Shown: positions 1-7,691 of the stretch, in pieces
Position numbering within the stretch: the first letter of the stretch is position 1
Layout: every line of letters begins with the position of its first letter
NCBI RefSeq assembly: GCF_000577815.1
Contig: NZ_CBYM010000030.1
Span: forward strand, 1-40,956
Length of the DNA stretch: 40,956 bases
Direction: 5' to 3'
From: Clostridium saudiense
GTDB lineage: Bacteria; Bacillota; Clostridia; Clostridiales; Clostridiaceae
Made by a program: the position numbers and the translations under genes
Notes under the pieces: generated by a model
What the model saw: the letters and a program-made list of their open reading frames with translations, nothing else
Databases searched by the model: none
What the model was told of the DNA's origin: nothing

Positions 1-46
1 AAACTCTTGCTCTTTTTATTTTTTCTCCTGTTGATAATATCTCCAT
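1..46 (-). CDS. Second XRE-type regulator, N-terminus only (cut by window edge)
   Basis: An ATG at 46-44 opens a frame that runs off the left edge and reads MEILSTGEKIKRARV. This is nearly the same as the first 14 residues of the neighbouring regulator (MEILTLGEKIKRRR), so it is the start of a paralogous helix-turn-helix protein. A GGGGGT ribosome-binding site lies about five bases upstream. It begins 13 bp after the stop codon of the neighbour and is probably co-transcribed with it. Only 15 codons are visible, so the rest of the protein (presumably TPR repeats) is inferred. Confidence 0.6.
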   Translation of the reverse strand, partial: MEILSTGEKIKRARV

Positions 47-59
47 AGCTACCCCCAGT

Positions 60-1361
60 TTAGTTATTTAGTATGCCTAAATTTCTAAATATTTTAACAC
101 CTTCATCTAGGTATTTAGCTGCTTCATAGTCTTTCTTAATCCCTATGTAGTATCTGCCTAAAAGTATAGCTAACTCCGCTGCCCTTTTCTCTAAGCCATT
201 TACTTTAGCTAAATTAAATGTTTCTAATAATACAAGTTCTGCTTCATCTGCCATTTCTTTAATAGTATATACTCTATACCATAATAAATTTTGTTCTATT
301 ATCTGTTCAACATCAGTTCCATCTATTAACGTTTTTATTTCTTCTAATACTTCTTCACATTTATCAATTTCTTTGATTTTTATATATCCTTCACAAATAT
401 TTATCAATGTTTCTATTACATTAGTATCGTTATTTCTCATACGTATTTCTTTTGCAACATTATAATGTCTAAATGCTTCTTCTATATTATCAAATTCAAA
501 AAATAACTTTCCTAGATTATTTTCAATTGCTGAAATATTTTTTTCTTCTTCTAATTCTCTATATACTTCTAATGTCTTCTTAGAGTATTTTATTGCATTT
601 ACTAAGTCACCTTTTTTATTATATTCTTGAGATAATAATAATAATGCTTTTCCATATTCTTCGCGATGTTGAACTTGTTCAAATTTTTGCTTAGCTAAAA
701 ACGTATAATCTATCGCCTTTTTTATGTCATCTATTTTAAAATAACTTTCAGCCATTTCATAATAAATTTCACCTAATAAAGAATCATTTCCAATATTATT
801 ATCTAAATATACCTTTTCAGCTTGTTTTAAATAACTTGTTGCCGAATGATATGCTTTTAAACTTAAAGTTATCTTCCCCAAATTTAAAAAAGTATTTATT
901 ACCTGTTCAAAATTATTTCTCTTAATAAATATTACATTTGCTGATAAATATAATTGTTGTGCTAATACCAATTCATTCTTTGCTTTACATATGTTCGCTC
1001 TTAAAAATAAATTTTTTGCTTTCCTATACTCTAAATCGTACTTTTCAGCATAATACAATGCATTTTCTATGTATTTTTCAGCACTTATATAGTCCTGATT
1101 TAAAATATATGTCTCTGCCATTTGTTCATAATATACACATATCTTCTCTGCCTGAGTTTCTTCTGACTCCATCAAATATTCTACTGATGTCTGTAACGCA
1201 TTTGCTAAATACTCTAATAAATCCATTGAAGGATTTGATCTTCCTGACTCAACTAAACTAATTTGTCCTGGTGTAATTCTGTCTCCTGCTAAGTCCTTAA
1301 GTGTCATTTCTAATTCTTTTCTTCGCCTTTTTATCTTTTCACCTAAAGTAAGTATCTCCAT
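60..1361 (-). CDS. XRE-family helix-turn-helix regulator with TPR repeats
   Basis: The 433-residue protein starts with an XRE/Cro-type DNA-binding domain (about residues 5-62; note LGEKIKRRRKELEMTLKDLA, then ITPGQISLVESGRSNPSMDLL). The rest is made of helical tetratricopeptide-like repeats from about residue 75 to the end (for example YYEQMAETYILNQDYISAEK and LGKLFFEFDNIEEAFRHYNVA). An N-terminal HTH with a long TPR sensor is the design of the RRNPP peptide-responsive family and of related clostridial regulators. No partner peptide gene is visible next to it, so peptide sensing is only an inference. It has no transmembrane segment and should be a cytoplasmic DNA-binding protein. A paralogue starts 13 bp downstream. 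The ATG at 1361 is preceded by AAGGAAG. Confidence 0.85.
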   Translation of the reverse strand: MEILTLGEKIKRRRKELEMTLKDLAGDRITPGQISLVESGRSNPSMDLLEYLANALQTSVEYLMESEETQAEKICVYYEQMAETYILNQDYISAEKYIENALYYAEKYDLEYRKAKNLFLRANICKAKNELVLAQQLYLSANVIFIKRNNFEQVINTFLNLGKITLSLKAYHSATSYLKQAEKVYLDNNIGNDSLLGEIYYEMAESYFKIDDIKKAIDYTFLAKQKFEQVQHREEYGKALLLLSQEYNKKGDLVNAIKYSKKTLEVYRELEEEKNISAIENNLGKLFFEFDNIEEAFRHYNVAKEIRMRNNDTNVIETLINICEGYIKIKEIDKCEEVLEEIKTLIDGTDVEQIIEQNLLWYRVYTIKEMADEAELVLLETFNLAKVNGLEKRAAELAILLGRYYIGIKKDYEAAKYLDEGVKIFRNLGILNN

Positions 1362-1485
1362 AGCTTTTTTCTTCCTTTATCTACATTTATATTAATTACA
1401 CATTCATTAATAATTATATTATAACATAAAGAAATCCAAAAAAATATATTTTTTGACTTTTAATTTCAATTATATTTAAAATAAC

Positions 1486-1520
1486 TCAAAAAAACTGTTA
1501 TAGAATTCTATAACAGTTTT
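1486..1520 (-). terminator. Rho-independent terminator after the YtxH-like gene
   Basis: Positions 1491-1520 form a perfect 30-nt palindrome (arms AAAACTGTTATAGAA and its complement) with GAATTC at the centre. On the minus strand it is followed by a run of seven T. It lies 14 bp beyond the stop codon of the 60-residue gene. Confidence 0.8.
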
Positions 1521-1533
1521 AACCTTTTTTTTA

Positions 1534-1716
1534 TTAGTAAATATAATCTAAAATATTATCGTATGCATCTCCTGCAGCACCCATAATTTTTCTACTTGTC
1601 TTTTTTATGTTTCTTTGAGTCTTTCTATCTAGCTCTGGTAAAATCATCATTCCCATTGCTACTCCAAAAACAGTTCCTATTGCTAAACTTTTAATTATTT
1701 TTCCCAAAAAAAACAC
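1534..1716 (-). CDS. Small YtxH-like membrane protein
   Basis: This is a 60-residue protein with one hydrophobic stretch near the N-terminus (about residues 8-28, LAIGTVFGVAMGMMILPELD) followed by a basic, helical tail. That is the usual layout of YtxH/gas-vesicle-like small proteins of Firmicutes, which often carry a glycine-rich membrane segment with a LxAP/LPE motif. AGAGGTG lies just upstream of the ATG. It is a single-gene unit with its own terminator. The function of this family is not established, and the assignment rests on layout rather than on strong motifs. Confidence 0.6.
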   Translation of the reverse strand: MFFLGKIIKSLAIGTVFGVAMGMMILPELDRKTQRNIKKTSRKIMGAAGDAYDNILDYIY

Positions 1717-1833
1717 CTCTCTTTTTAATTTCTAAAAGTAGTATGTGTATTTTTATTATAAAATAATCATTTTTTAAAGTATTATAGTCCTTAATTTCGT
1801 CAAATAAGTACATATTCCTTAACAATGTAGAAA

Positions 1834-2463
1834 TTATATTATCCCTAAAGCTTCTTTAGCTAATTTATCTGCTAAATCATTATATTTATGTCCACTATGA
1901 CCCTTTATTTTTTTAAATTTCACATTTATTTCTTTCATCTTATTTTGCATATATTCATTGTATTCTGAAGTTATTCTATTATTTCTTTTCCAAGTTCCTA
2001 AAGCCCAGGATTCAACACCTTGATAATCATATGCTATTGTTACTTCTTTAAAATTATTTTTAAGTGCGAATTCAACAGCCATTTTTGCTCCAAGAACTTC
2101 TCCTGATACATTTCTTAAAGCAATTGCTTCTTTGTCGAAACCCTCACCTTTATCTTCATAAATAATTTTGCCATCCTGTACAGCAACTAACCCATAAGAG
2201 AAATTTCCCTTATCAACAGCAAAACTACCATCAACATAAATAAATAGCCCCTTTTCATCTTCTGTAGCTTCAGCATCATCTTTAAATCCTAACTTCCCAT
2301 TAGAATTTATAGAAATAAAATTCACCGCTTCTTGTTCCGTTGGAAAACTTTTATATATTGCTCCCTTAAAGCCTATTACTTCTTTTTTACATTCATCCCA
2401 TGAAGTAAAAATTTTAGGTGCTCCTGACTTACCTCTGTAAACAGCATAATACTTCAAGTTCAA
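1834..2463 (-). CDS. rnhA: Ribonuclease H1 with N-terminal viroplasmin domain
   Basis: This enzyme cuts the RNA strand of RNA-DNA hybrids. Residues 4-48 are a caulimovirus viroplasmin/hybrid-binding domain (YYAVYRGKSGAPKIFTSWDE, then FKGAIYKSFPTEQEA). Residues 72-208 are the RNase H fold. The expected acidic catalytic residues are present: D78 in YVDGS, E122 in SGEVLGA, D146 in IAYDYQG and D196 in YNDLADKLA, plus H189 in the GHSGHKYND loop. The length of 209 residues fits two-domain bacterial RNase H1. It is a single gene with AGGATG upstream of the ATG. Confidence 0.93.
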   Translation of the reverse strand: MNLKYYAVYRGKSGAPKIFTSWDECKKEVIGFKGAIYKSFPTEQEAVNFISINSNGKLGFKDDAEATEDEKGLFIYVDGSFAVDKGNFSYGLVAVQDGKIIYEDKGEGFDKEAIALRNVSGEVLGAKMAVEFALKNNFKEVTIAYDYQGVESWALGTWKRNNRITSEYNEYMQNKMKEINVKFKKIKGHSGHKYNDLADKLAKEALGII

Positions 2464-2543
2464 TCATCCTTTCTTATTTATTCATATTATATTTTCTATA
2501 ATTATCAATTTTTATATTTTAATTTAAAAATTAAATATTTTAT

Positions 2544-3503
2544 TTATACTGATAAAACCTCTTCCATAACCCTATAAATACTATCAATATTTTTTGCTCC
2601 TGTAAAATTAGTTGCATAATCAATAACGTTTTTCAACACTATTAATATATCATTTTTACCTTGCCAATTTTCTAATACTACATTTAATGGAACATCTGTC
2701 ATTATAACATTTAATGCAAAAACGCCTATTGCAATATCATCTATTTTCCCTATAAAAGGCACCTTATCTGGAATAATGTCACATGGCACTGCAATGTATG
2801 CTACAGCTGCTGATATAACTAACTTTGTTTTCATGCTTACTCTTTTATCTTTAAGTAATCTATATATTAACGCTGCAATATCTGGTAATACAAAGATATA
2901 GTCACTATATTTCTTTGCATTATTTGGCAACTTATCTTTTATCTTCTCTCTTCCTTTAGTATACGAATCTTCTGTTTTACTTATATCTTCTTCATTAAAC
3001 TCTGGTACTTTTTCCTTTTCAAAGTTTAACAATTCGATTTCTTTCTTTAATTCTCCTCCTAAAGAGAATTTAGCATTTCTAAGTTCAACATTAAAAACTC
3101 CATAAGCACAATAAATACTATATATATCAAAATCTACATATGGTATATCTTTCAATAAATATTTATATTGAATAATAACCTTTCCTTTATCATAATTAAT
3201 TCCTACATCACTTAGCGATTTTAATGCAAATTTTAATATTGTCTTTCTTATAAATGAAGGTATTCCTATATTTAATATTTTAAATCCAGTTAACTCCCCA
3301 TTAATCAATCCATTTTCCATAGAATTCAGCTTAACTTTCACTTCAAAGTTTATTGTTAATCCTTTCGTAAAAGATCCTGAAATTCTTATGTCCTCTTTTA
3401 CATCAATATTACTAATTTTAATTTCTTTAATCGCTACAAAATCATTATATATACTTATTAAATCTTCTCCTGTTAATCCTACATTTATACTTGAAACATT
3501 CAT
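2544..3503 (-). CDS. DUF1232 (YkvA-type) protein with an unusual N-terminal domain
   Basis: The C-terminal part (about residues 205-268) holds the DUF1232 signature: two hydrophobic helices around AAVAYIAVPCDIIPDKVPF and IGKIDDIAI, close to the family pattern SPIDLIPDxIPxxGxxDD. DUF1232 proteins are usually short (about 100-130 residues) and membrane-associated. Here about 200 extra residues precede it. That N-terminal region is rich in alternating hydrophobic residues typical of beta strands (for example LTINFEVKVKLNSM and GKVIIQYKYLL), and a charged linker (about 150-195) separates the halves. I do not recognise this domain; its pattern loosely recalls lipid-binding beta-sheet proteins such as LmeA/DUF2993, which is inference. 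It is a single gene and its function is unknown. Confidence 0.7.
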   Translation of the reverse strand: MNVSSINVGLTGEDLISIYNDFVAIKEIKISNIDVKEDIRISGSFTKGLTINFEVKVKLNSMENGLINGELTGFKILNIGIPSFIRKTILKFALKSLSDVGINYDKGKVIIQYKYLLKDIPYVDFDIYSIYCAYGVFNVELRNAKFSLGGELKKEIELLNFEKEKVPEFNEEDISKTEDSYTKGREKIKDKLPNNAKKYSDYIFVLPDIAALIYRLLKDKRVSMKTKLVISAAVAYIAVPCDIIPDKVPFIGKIDDIAIGVFALNVIMTDVPLNVVLENWQGKNDILIVLKNVIDYATNFTGAKNIDSIYRVMEEVLSV

Positions 3504-3674
3504 AGCTTGTCTCCCTTCTAACTAAACCTTTTAAACTTGTGCTATTATCTACATAATATTTTTCTATATTTATACATAATATACAGTATACTTTATTTGT
3601 TGGTATTTTTAAAGCATGTCTTCATATTCTTGCTATTTGAAATACCATTTAAACATTTATAAAAAACTATAAAA

Positions 3675-3702
3675 GGGACTTACAAAATTAATTGTAAATC
3701 CC
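3675..3702 (-). terminator. Terminator of the metNIQ operon
   Basis: The stem is GGGACTTACAA paired with TTGTAAATCCC (one mismatch). On the minus strand it is followed by CCCTTTTATAG. It lies about 80 bp after the metQ stop codon. Confidence 0.7.
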
Positions 3703-3780
3703 TCTTCTCTATTTAAGCCCCTTATAATAACTAATTCCCCAAGTAATTATTATATTTTTTTATTTATTGCTTTTATATGA

Positions 3781-4617
3781 TTAAAATACTGGAACAACTG
3801 CCCCCTTATATTTTTCTTCTATGAATTCTCTAACTTCATCAGAAGTTAAAGCTTCTGTTAAATCTTTTATCTTTTGACTATTTTCATTACCTTCTTTAAC
3901 TGCTAAAACATTTCTTCTTTCTTTTAAGCTTTCAACATTCTTATCTTCGGCATAAAATGCATCATTATTAACATCAAGACCAGCTTCTAAAGCATAGTTA
4001 CCATTAATTACAGCTATATCAACATCTTCTAATACTCTTGGTAAAGTTGCTGCTTCTAACTCTTTAAACTCTAAATTTTTAGGATTTGAAGTAATATCTG
4101 CTGTAGTAATTAATTCACCATCATTAACCTCAATTAATCCTGCTGCAGCTAAAACTCTTAATGCTCTTGCTTCATTTGATGGATCATCTGGTACTGCTAC
4201 CACTGCTCCTTCCTCAACTTCATCTACTGTCTTATATTTCTTTGAGAAAGCACCCATTGGTTCTAAATGAATTTCCGCTGTATAAGTTAAATGAGTTCCA
4301 TTATCTGCATTAAATGAATTTAAGTAAGCTATATGTTGGAAATAGTTTGCATCTATTTCTCCTGATTCCAATGCTGTATTTGGTAATACATAATCAGTAA
4401 ATTCAACTATTTCTACTGTATATCCTTTTGCTTCTAAAAGTGGTTTTGCAACTTCCATAATTTCTTCATGTGGAACTGGTGAAACCCCTACCTTAATTAC
4501 TTTATCATCCCCATTTGAAGAACTATCATTAGATGATCCTTCGCTATTTCCACACCCAATTAATCCAATTGATACTATTCCTGCTATTATTGCTGTTAAA
4601 ATACTTCTTTTTTTCAT
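3781..4617 (-). CDS. metQ: Methionine-binding lipoprotein MetQ
   Basis: This is the extracellular binding protein of the D/L-methionine ABC importer. The signal peptide ends in a lipobox (SIGLIGC, Cys22), so it should be anchored to the membrane by lipid. The NLPA/MetQ fold follows: VGVSPVPHEEIMEVAKPLLE near residue 43, ANYFQHIAYL near 96, DPSNEARALRVLAAAGLI near 143, and a C-terminus reading KGAVVPVF. At 278 residues it is normal for the family. It is the last gene of metN-metI-metQ, 36 bp after metI, and is controlled by the SAM-I riboswitch at 6365-6574. Confidence 0.95.
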   Translation of the reverse strand: MKKRSILTAIIAGIVSIGLIGCGNSEGSSNDSSSNGDDKVIKVGVSPVPHEEIMEVAKPLLEAKGYTVEIVEFTDYVLPNTALESGEIDANYFQHIAYLNSFNADNGTHLTYTAEIHLEPMGAFSKKYKTVDEVEEGAVVAVPDDPSNEARALRVLAAAGLIEVNDGELITTADITSNPKNLEFKELEAATLPRVLEDVDIAVINGNYALEAGLDVNNDAFYAEDKNVESLKERRNVLAVKEGNENSQKIKDLTEALTSDEVREFIEEKYKGAVVPVF

Positions 4618-4653
4618 TTTGAATTCCCCCTAAATTTATTATAAATATACTAA

Positions 4654-5301
4654 TTAACTTAATTTTTTATATAAATAGTTTCCTAAACTTTGAAGTCCTT
4701 GAACCATTATTATTAAAATAATAACTGTAACAATCATTACATCTGTTTGATATCTTTGATATCCATAACTTATTGCTACCTTTCCTAATCCTCCTGCTCC
4801 AACACTACCTGCCATTGCAGAATATCCTATTATATTAATTATAGTTAATGTTAAACCTGAAATTATTGCTGGCACTGCTTCTTTAAGCATTACCTTAAAA
4901 ATTATTTGAAGATTTGAAGCTCCAAATGATTTAGCTGCCTCAATTACTCCTGGATCAACTTCTTTAAGCGCTGATTCTATTATTCTTGCAACAAATGGCG
5001 CTGCCGCTATTGTTAACGGTACTATTGCTGCCGTTTCACCAATTGGTGTACCAACAATAGCTCTTGTTAATGGAATAATAAAAACTATTAAGATTATAAA
5101 TGGAAAACTTCTAAGTACATTTATTATTACATCTAAAGACTTGTATATAAAAATATTGGGTCTTAATCCAGTTGGAGATGTAACAGTTACTATTATCCCT
5201 AGTATAAAGCCTAAAACACTTGCAAATAATGTTGAGAAAAATACCATATAAATAGTTTGTCCAAGTGCTTCAATTATAATATTTATCATTTTACTATCCA
5301 T
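4654..5301 (-). CDS. metI: Methionine ABC transporter permease MetI
   Basis: This is the membrane subunit of the methionine importer. It has five hydrophobic segments in 215 residues, the usual MetI size. The EAA-type cytoplasmic loop that docks with the ATPase is visible (EAAKSFGASNLQIIFKVMLK, followed by AVPAII). Other family marks are LRSFPFIILI and YSAMAGSVGAGGLG. It starts one base after metN ends, which suggests translational coupling. Control is by the upstream SAM-I riboswitch. Confidence 0.95.
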   Translation of the reverse strand: MDSKMINIIIEALGQTIYMVFFSTLFASVLGFILGIIVTVTSPTGLRPNIFIYKSLDVIINVLRSFPFIILIVFIIPLTRAIVGTPIGETAAIVPLTIAAAPFVARIIESALKEVDPGVIEAAKSFGASNLQIIFKVMLKEAVPAIISGLTLTIINIIGYSAMAGSVGAGGLGKVAISYGYQRYQTDVMIVTVIILIIMVQGLQSLGNYLYKKLS

Positions 5302-5302
5302 T

Positions 5303-6265
5303 TTATAACACCTCCAATATAATATCTTTAGCTGATAGATATTTCATTACTTCTTCCCTATCCTTTTCATTTATGTTTATAGTTAAAGTTCCTAAAACTT
5401 TATCTCTAAATTTCTCTAGCTTTCCTCCTACAATAGAAAAATCAATATTAAGTTCTCTTGCCATTTTTGTTATAAGTGCATTTTCTGATGAATCACTTGG
5501 GAAGAACAATTTAATATTAACTCCTTCTCTTGGTAAAGTATCATCATCTAACTCTCCTAAAAATTTCTTCAATGATACTTCTGGCCTTAGGAATACTTCT
5601 TCAGCTTTTCCCTCTGCAACAAGTACTCCTCCTTGAAGTAACGCAACTTTTTGGCATATTTGCTTAACAACTTCCATTTGGTGTGTAACTACTACTATAG
5701 TAATTCCTAATTTTTTATTTATATCTTCTAATAATGAAAGTATATCCTTTGTTGTTTTTGGATCTAATGCTGAAGTAGCTTCATCGCATAAAAGAATTTT
5801 TGGCTCTAACGCTAAAGCTCTTGCTATTGCAACCCTTTGCTTTTGTCCACCACTTAATTCCGCCGGCTTGCTTTTAGCCTTTTCAGAAAGTCCTACTATC
5901 TCAAGAAGTTCATTTACTCTTTTATTTATAAATTCTTTATCATATCCCCATACTTCTAATGGTAATGCCACATTTTGAAACACATTTTTTCTACTTAAAA
6001 GATTAAAGCCTTGGAATATCATTCCTAACTCTTTTCTTAATTCTCTTTTACCCTTTTCACTTAAAAGTTTTACCTCTTTGTCCATAACTTTAATTGAACC
6101 TTCGTTATAATCCTCTAAGGCATTTATACATCTTAAAAGAGTTGATTTTCCTGCTCCACTATGTCCTATAAGCCCATAAATTTCACCTTGATTTATATTT
6201 AAAGAAATATCTTTTAATACCTCTGTTTTTCCAAAACTTTTCTTCACATTTTGCATTTTAATCAT
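5303..6265 (-). CDS. metN: Methionine ABC transporter ATPase MetN
   Basis: This is the ATP-hydrolysing subunit. Walker A is GHSGAGKST (residues 34-42), the ABC signature LSGGQKQR (137-144), Walker [13 protein letters not shown] (about 157-168), and the switch histidine is in VVTHQ. The last 75 residues (about 246-320) form the NIL domain that binds methionine and inhibits transport in this family; the 320-residue length matches MetN with NIL. It is the first gene of the operon, preceded by GGAGGTGGA and by a SAM-I riboswitch with an intrinsic terminator, so high SAM should switch the operon off. Confidence 0.95.
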   Translation of the reverse strand: MIKMQNVKKSFGKTEVLKDISLNINQGEIYGLIGHSGAGKSTLLRCINALEDYNEGSIKVMDKEVKLLSEKGKRELRKELGMIFQGFNLLSRKNVFQNVALPLEVWGYDKEFINKRVNELLEIVGLSEKAKSKPAELSGGQKQRVAIARALALEPKILLCDEATSALDPKTTKDILSLLEDINKKLGITIVVVTHQMEVVKQICQKVALLQGGVLVAEGKAEEVFLRPEVSLKKFLGELDDDTLPREGVNIKLFFPSDSSENALITKMARELNIDFSIVGGKLEKFRDKVLGTLTININEKDREEVMKYLSAKDIILEVL

Positions 6266-6306
6266 AGTTGTCCACCTCCATATTACTAAACATCTAATTT
6301 TAGATA

Positions 6307-6339
6307 ATAAAAAATGCGCTAGAGAATAAACTCAAGCGC
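6307..6339 (-). terminator. Riboswitch-controlled terminator before metN
   Basis: The hairpin is GCGCTTGAG / CTCTAGCGC (6316-6339, one mismatch), followed on the minus strand by A and six T. The segment 6322-6330 (RNA UUUAUUCUC) can instead pair for nine bases with 6359-6367 (RNA GAGAGUAAA), which is the 3' side of riboswitch helix P1. That is the standard SAM-off antiterminator arrangement. Confidence 0.85.
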
Positions 6340-6364
6340 GTATAAAAATCACTACTAATTTACT

Positions 6365-6574
6365 CTCTCATCACTCAGTTATAAAACTGCAGGAATTAGC
6401 ACCAACGTCAATAGTTTTTAGTTTATAATTAATAGTTATTTATGAAATTTTACTAAATTTCTAAAAAATAAAAACATTTTTGTTTTTATTTCAACTATTA
6501 ACTGTTAAGTTTTAACTATTAACAGGTTGCCGGGTTTCACAGGGCCAGTCCCTCCACCACTCTGGATAAGATTC
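6365..6574 (-). promoter_or_regulatory. SAM-I (S-box) riboswitch with expanded P3 arm
   Basis: Read on the minus strand, the conserved core is intact: CTTATCCAGAG, GGTGGAGGGACTGGCCC, TGAAACCCGGCAACC, then GGTGCTAATTCCTGCAG and GATGAGAGAG closing P1. This class binds S-adenosylmethionine and turns off methionine genes. P3 forms from 6514-6524 and 6406-6416 (11 bp), but 97 nt are inserted at its tip, whereas typical S-boxes have a short loop. Two further 10-bp arms in the insert can extend P3. A full-length promoter lies just upstream at 6606-6634, and metN follows the terminator. Confidence 0.95.
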
Positions 6575-6605
6575 AAATATTTAATTGTTTTGCTTTGTTG
6601 ATATT

Positions 6606-6634
6606 AATATACATTAGTTTGTCTATTTTGTCAA
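6606..6634 (-). promoter_or_regulatory. Sigma-A promoter of the SAM riboswitch-metNIQ transcript
   Basis: The -35 is TTGACA (6629-6634) and the -10 is TATATT (6606-6611), 17 bp apart, directly upstream of the riboswitch. Confidence 0.8.
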
Positions 6635-6674
6635 TAATTCCTTTAGAAATTTTTTCATAGATTCATGGAATAAA

Positions 6675-6962
6675 TTAGAACTCTGTAATATCACCTTCTA
6701 TTTTAATTAATTCAGCATCAGTATTGTCCTCCACGAAATCAAGTATTTTTTCTTGTAATGCGCTCAACACATCCTTTGAAGTTGCTACTGCACAAATACC
6801 GATTCCTATTTGTTGATGAATATCTTGATATTGTACTTCTGATACAGAAACATTAAATTTATTAGATAACCTCTTAGTCAAACTTAAAACTACCATTCTT
6901 TTTTCTTTTAATGAATGAACCCATTCAGCTCTTAATTCTAACTTCATTAATAATATCTTCAT
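6675..6962 (-). CDS. DUF503 (YlxP-like) protein
   Basis: The 95-residue protein matches the DUF503/YlxP pattern: LELRAEWVHSLKEKRMVV, then LSNKFNVSVSEVQYQD, and a C-terminal helix LSALQEKILDFVED. YlxP sits in the nusA-infB-rbfA region in Bacillus and is thought to be ribosome-associated, but its function is not settled; here it stands alone. The frame stays open to a TTG five codons further upstream (6977). I chose the ATG at 6962 because GGAGG lies inside those extra codons at eight bases from this ATG. Confidence 0.8.
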   Translation of the reverse strand: MKILLMKLELRAEWVHSLKEKRMVVLSLTKRLSNKFNVSVSEVQYQDIHQQIGIGICAVATSKDVLSALQEKILDFVEDNTDAELIKIEGDITEF

Positions 6963-7110
6963 ATTCCAATCCTCCAATTTAAACTTAATTACACAACTAC
7001 TAATTACAAAACTAAAATTATAAAATAAATATTTAACTTTAAGCTAAGAATTAAAGTATACACAATAATATATTAACCACTTATCAACCATATATTATTA
7101 TAGTATACCA

Positions 7111-7147
7111 AAAAGGCAATGAATTCTCCTATTATCCATTGCCTTTT
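7111..7147. terminator. Strong bidirectional hairpin terminator
   Basis: AAAAGGCAATG pairs with CATTGCCTTTT (11 bp, 15-nt loop), and T-runs are available on both strands. Only minus-strand genes flank it, so it most likely ends the 7322-9147 gene group. Confidence 0.7.
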
Positions 7148-7185
7148 AATAAAATTTTACTATTATTTTATCTTATAATACTAAT

Positions 7186-7324
7186 TTATTTTTTAATTAA
7201 TTCTATTGAATTTCCTTTAACGTTATCCTTCATTATTCATCCAATTTCTAATTCTAACTTATCCATACTTGTATCATTTAATTTGAAGTATGATTTTACA
7301 TAAAAATCCAACAATTCAATTTTA
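7186..7324 (-). pseudogene. Possible out-of-frame C-terminal extension of the 7322-7630 gene
   Basis: Just past the stop of the 102-residue gene, shifting the frame by one base at GGTGGTATATAA gives a continuous reading Y-K-I-E-L-L-D-F-Y-V-K-S-Y-F and on to LELEIG before TGA. The same frame then reads MKDNVKGNSIELIKK to TAA at 7186. The composition looks like coding sequence and it ends 39 bp before the terminator. A frameshift plus a nonsense change in a once longer gene would explain it. Chance is possible in such AT-rich DNA. Confidence 0.3.
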
Positions 7325-7630
7325 TATACCACCTAAGCTTTCAATTAAATTTATAAATTCACCTTCATCTTTTTTATCTAGAAATATATCTATCAAAGTC
7401 TTAGTAGGCATTTTAATATATCCCTTTTTTCCATTAATAAAAATATCTGTTAGTTTTTCTCTAAAAGCATTTTCATCATAATTTAACTCATTTATTAATT
7501 CATTTATTTCACATTCAGCTAATGCCTCTATCAGTTTTTCTCTTATTGCTTCATTAAAACTTTCTACAAGTTCTCTTTCCTCTTCACTTAATTCTGATGT
7601 ATCATTATTTAATAAGCTAAAAATGTTCAT
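7322..7630 (-). CDS. Uncharacterised acidic protein, possibly truncated
   Basis: I do not recognise this 102-residue protein. It is acidic, mostly helical by composition (EEERELVESFNEAIREKLIE) and has no signal peptide or membrane segment. A later stretch, GYIKMPTKTLIDIFLDKKDE, is the most distinctive part. GAAGAGAGT precedes the ATG. It follows a membrane-protein gene by 61 bp in the same direction and may share its transcript. The C-terminus may have been lost by frameshift (see 7186-7324). Confidence 0.6.
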   Translation of the reverse strand: MNIFSLLNNDTSELSEEERELVESFNEAIREKLIEALAECEINELINELNYDENAFREKLTDIFINGKKGYIKMPTKTLIDIFLDKKDEGEFINLIESLGGI

Positions 7631-7691
7631 ACTCTCTTCACTCCATTATTTTATTTAATTATATTTTAATTCCCCATTAAGTAAGCAATTT

